From: Rhynochetos jubatus
Taxonomy: Eukaryota; Chordata; Aves; Eurypygiformes; Rhynochetidae
Length of the DNA: 64,000 nucleotides
Direction: 5' to 3'
NCBI GenBank assembly: GCA_027574665.1
Contig: CM050673.1
Span: 7,239,420-7,303,419 of the forward strand
The notes under the pieces were generated by a model, which saw only the letters and a program-made list of their open reading frames with translations, did not search any database and was not told the origin of the DNA. Shown here piece after piece: positions 59,977-64,000 of the stretch; the first letter of the stretch is position 1; each line of letters opens with the position of its first letter. The position numbers and the translations under genes are program-made.

Positions 59977-62900
59977 TTACAACTTCTCTTCAATCTCTTT
60001 GATCTCCGAGGAGATAACCTTGCCATCAATCACGTCTTCAACAATTGTCTTGATCTTCCTAACTTTACTTAATTCTAGTAATGCAAATGAACAGAGAATT
60101 AATGAAACAGCATGTGTATGGACAGAATACCATTACTGTAGTACTGGCAGCACTGCCACCACTGAGAAAATAGCTACAGGCATCTGTTCAATGCCCAGTT
60201 ACTGTGAATCAAACTTCTGGGGCATGCAGGACACGGCTTCTCTTCCTCTGCGCGGCCTGTACGTTAGCCGTGATTCTGTAGTGGACATGGTACTGAATGA
60301 CTCTCTGTCCCTCTCCATAGTTTTGCTTCAGTTTAGCACAGATTTGTAGAGCTAAAACCTAGGATTAGCCTTACGCCAAAATGGGTAGTTTTGCTATTAA
60401 ACCAGATAATTTATTGAGGAGCTGAGTCTCCCAGTGTTATCAGCCGAGACAAGCAGATGCTGCTGAAATTCTCCAGAGGGAAATTTAAGAACTCTGTGCC
60501 GTTCTGGTGGCTCTCTGAGGAGCCTGTGTTTTTTCTCTGAACACCTGAATTACATACCTCAACCCAGGCTTTGTATAATCCCTGTAGGTTACCTATTCAT
60601 ACAGTTAATTTCTTGTTTGATGTAAGATTCCACTGGTTGATTATCTGCTCTGCAACTGTGGTGTTGGATCAGGCGACTTAGTGCCATAATGTTTCAACAG
60701 GAAGCCATCAAAAAATAAGGAAGTTGGTGTGACATACCTTTTTCAAGCTCTGCTGGGGAAACCTCCACTTGCAAACTTCTGTTCAAATTGTAAAATAAAC
60801 AATATAAATATATGGCCCCTAACACGCTGATGAAACATCCTTGCATGTTTTCATCAAGGCAGTAATGTCCTTTCACCAAGACATTTAACCAGGTGTTTGA
60901 ATGAGTTTCCTCTGTTAAAATAAACCTTGCTAAGCATAAGCTACAGGTGAAATTAATCTGCAGACTCATTTCTGCAATGCTGTGACTTCAGCTCATCCAG
61001 ATACGCCCAAGGTAGTGCCTGGGCCGGAATAGCTGAACGGACAGAACCCTGTAGGGGAAATACCACTCTCTGCTTGCCCCCTTTCACGGATGCCTGCTCT
61101 TTTCACTGCAGAATATGGGATACTGGGCTACCTGAACGCTCAGTGTCAGCTTACCTGCGCCTCTTCAAATTTCTAAGTAGCTCGGCTACTACAGCAGAGC
61201 ATAATACAGTGCAGGCTGCAAAGCTTGCCATGGACTGCAAGAGAAGGTCGATAGGCCCTTGTTGAGTGGCTGCTGTAGTGTGACTAGGCGCTGCGGTGTC
61301 TAAACCAGGCTAAAAAAGCTCTAGCCTAGATTAGCCCAGGCCAGCAGAAGCTACAGTCATTACAGTTATGGACAAAGCAATCCAAAATTGAAATACTGAT
61401 GGTTTTGGAGTGTGAACATCTATCCAGCTCCTCTGGTCGCAAAGAGTAACAGTATATGCCTGTGCAGAGGCTGGGAGAGACAAACGCTATGGACTTCCAC
61501 AGCAGCTTCTGAAGCTGAGCACGAACTGCAGCCTGCTCTGAACCTGGAGCTGAGAGCTGGGCAGCAGACTGCCCCCCCGCCCCAAACTAGGTGGGAAGTG
61601 GCAGATTTTACACTTTCGCCTTCCGTGAACATAGACAATGTTTGCAGTGTTGTTTGCTGTCCTACGAAACGCAACCAACGAGCAACACGTGCGTATTTCC
61701 TCACCCGATGTCCTCTCCTTCCAGCAGACGGCGGTACGTGGCGATCTCCATCTCCAAGCGCGTCTTGATATCCAGCAGTATACCGTACTCGTTGTTCTGG
61801 CCTTCCATGTCAGCTCGGAGTTGCCTCAGCTGAGCCTCTGCATGGGCAACCGCTTCCTGTATTTGGGCTAGCTGATACTGGTAACGAGCTTCAATGTCAG
61901 CCAGCGTGCCTTCTAAAGTCTTTTTCTACAGCCGGTGAAAAGAACCGAGGCGTTATTCAAGCGGATGCATTTTTGGTTTAGAATAACGTTTTGATTGAAA
62001 AGCCTCCCAGTTTCTATATTTACCCGTGTGACTGTCACTAAACACAGTCCTCGTTTCAAGCACACTTTATTATTTACCATGTTAAGATGGGACTGCAGTT
62101 CCAGCTCCAGGCTCTGGCAGATCTGTCTCTGGTCGGTGATCTCTTTCCTTTGGGCCTGCAGCTGTTCAACGTTGATGGCTACTTCATGGTTCAGTTGTTC
62201 TGTCTGCAGTGCAACATGGAGGGACTGTAAACTGCAGCTAGACATGGCTGAGGTTCCTCCTGATGTTTAAGTAATTGGCCTTACCTGCATTTCAAATTGT
62301 TCTTTGGCTTCTTGCCGGTTCTTCTCTGCCATTTCTTCATATTTCTTTCTCATGTTTTCCATAATAGTTGAGAGATCAGTACTTGGCGCAGCATCCACCT
62401 CTACGGTGACGGAGCCGCGCATCTGACCGCGCAGTCTGTTAACCTCCTACAGCAAGCAGAGGTGTATTAGCATCAGCTACAGGGAATAGCGGAAATTCAG
62501 TCCTGAATATTGGAAGCAAATTCAAAATTACAGACATACAAGTAATTCTTAAATAGCACCTCAGGGCAAGATAACTTAATCACCTTGTTGAGTGCACCTC
62601 CTGTTCCAACGTTTTACTTACTTTGTAGCAATAAATGCTATATCATAGATAAACAGATTATCAAAAGATGATTTCCTCAGGACCAGATCTATGGAATGAG
62701 TGTAGAAGTCACGGTTCCCATTTGTATAGTTTCATGGGGTAGCAACTCCTAAACCACTAATTATTCTTAAAGAAAACCTTCGCTCCTTGGTTTCTGGAGC
62801 TGTTCAGCCTTTGATGCTGGATAATGTGGTTGTCAGTTGGTGCCACACACAGGTATACTGCTTCCAGAACCGGAGCACACGCTTCAGTCCTGCACAGCAC

Positions 62901-64000
62901 AGTTGTAAGTCAGTGGCTAGGTTGGCTATGCTTCTAGGGTGGATCTTTGTAACACCACGCTTAAAGAACATCCTGCCTGCCTGCAGTGTGATGAGCAATT
63001 TACACTTCTGAAGTGGGTAGTAGGACACTGAGAGGAAAGCTTGGGCATATGCCATAACTGAGATTTTGTTAACAGTCCTTTTGAATTTAGGATTTCAGTT
63101 TGTGTCTTTACTTGAAAAGTGGAAATAAGTAACGGCTGTGTAACATCTTTACCTTTGAAACTGTTCTAAGGGTGAGGTTCAGTTTGAGTTTAGACTCCTG
63201 GGGGATACCGAGCACACTTATCTAACTTGTAGGTATCTCAGCATGAGCCAGAGCTCCTGTTGAAACCAGTAGAGACCAGAGTGACTCAGCTGACCAGCCA
63301 ATCGGTCTTTGCTCTACAGGAAGCTGAATCACTCTCTAGGTTATGTCTGTTTTAGTGGCTCTCTCTCAGTTGATTATAGCAGAGCCCTAGGTGCATTCAC
63401 ATAGGTAATGTATGAGTAGGTACCTAAATTTTGATGTGCTAGTCTGGAGCTGAATCCCACCATAAGCGTAATACTCTCTCAGATTAACCATGAAGTTTCC
63501 ATTATTCCTAGTGTGTTTGAGCTTATGTATGTCACCGAACAAAGATCTCTCCCTGAGAGTGTTTGGCTGCTCTCACCTCCTCATGATTCTTCATAAGCAA
63601 AGCTAGTTCTTCATTCATCATTTCAATCTGTGACTCCAAATCAGATTTATTCAGAGTCAAGTCATCACGAACTTGGAGCAGTCCGTTAATGTCACTCTTG
63701 ACACTTTGCCAGAGCAGGTGCTCGTTCTCATACCTGTAAAATACAAGGCATGTTTTGTCCTCATGAAAATGCAACTGTTGGATGTAAATGTTGGAACTGG
63801 TAACTACTGCAGCCTTAGCTGCAGAACTTCTTTTTATTAAACTTTATGTTAGAAAATATTTACTTCTCAGCTAATACTAAATAGATACTAATAGATACCG
63901 ATAACTGGAAGCTTTAATGAATAAGAGGAGCATGAAAGAGAATTTATGAAATGATCGTGGAACTTACTTCAGTCTAAAGTCATCAGCAGCCAGTTTGGCA
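59977..64000 (-). CDS. KRT20: Type I keratin, most likely KRT20 (5' part missing)
   Basis: This is a type I cytoskeletal keratin of simple or intestinal epithelium type. Exons: 63968-64000 (end of exon 2, continues off the edge), 63577-63733, 62285-62446, 62078-62203, 61705-61925, 60738-60778 and 59977-60074. All phases fit. KRT20 is favoured by [55 protein letters not shown], a very short exon 7 (41 nt, [13 protein letters not shown]) and the tail [20 protein letters not shown] ... EEKL. Its place next to KRT12 also matches. KRT18-like features in coil 2 leave some doubt. In exon 3 the usual [12 protein letters not shown] reads [12 protein letters not shown], an unusual change in coil 1B. 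The head and coil 1A exon lies outside the window. Confidence 0.82.

Overview
The window looks like avian nuclear DNA. It carries chicken-repeat-1 (CR1) LINE tails and a bird-type ERVL LTR. It also carries five recognisable genes in the order CCR7 - SMARCE1 - KRT222 - KRT12 - KRT20, all on the minus strand. This is the order seen at the edge of the type I keratin cluster on a small, GC-rich bird chromosome. Exon sizes, phases and protein sequences fit vertebrate orthologues throughout. Species cannot be fixed from the sequence alone.

Layout. At 70-1955 two plus-strand exons of a gene I do not recognise enter from the left edge. CCR7 (three exons, 374 codons reconstructed) runs from 14033 down to 4750, with a TATA box near 14150; its long first intron holds two CR1 copies. 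About 8.5 kb of mostly featureless spacer follows (14.3-22.9 kb). SMARCE1, the HMG-box BAF57 subunit of SWI/SNF, occupies 37876 to 23965 in ten coding exons that sum to 412 codons plus stop. It starts from a strong CpG island at about 38.25-39.76 kb. The other side of that island holds a possible head-to-head plus-strand first exon (39707) and an ERVL LTR. Coding-looking plus-strand fragments continue to about 44.0 kb.

KRT222 (50803 to 44662) is a headless type I keratin whose human start codon position is ACG here. KRT12 (57550 to 53976) is complete in eight exons, 511 codons. KRT20 (63968+ to 59977) lacks its first exon and most of its second, which lie beyond the right edge. Between KRT222 and KRT12 a lone keratin tail exon (51966-52156) survives without the rest of a gene.

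Functionally the region joins a lymphoid homing receptor, a general chromatin remodeller and epithelial intermediate filaments, with no sign that they work together. The least explained part is the plus-strand material between SMARCE1 and KRT222. It is either an unannotated gene with assembly indels or a decaying pseudogene.
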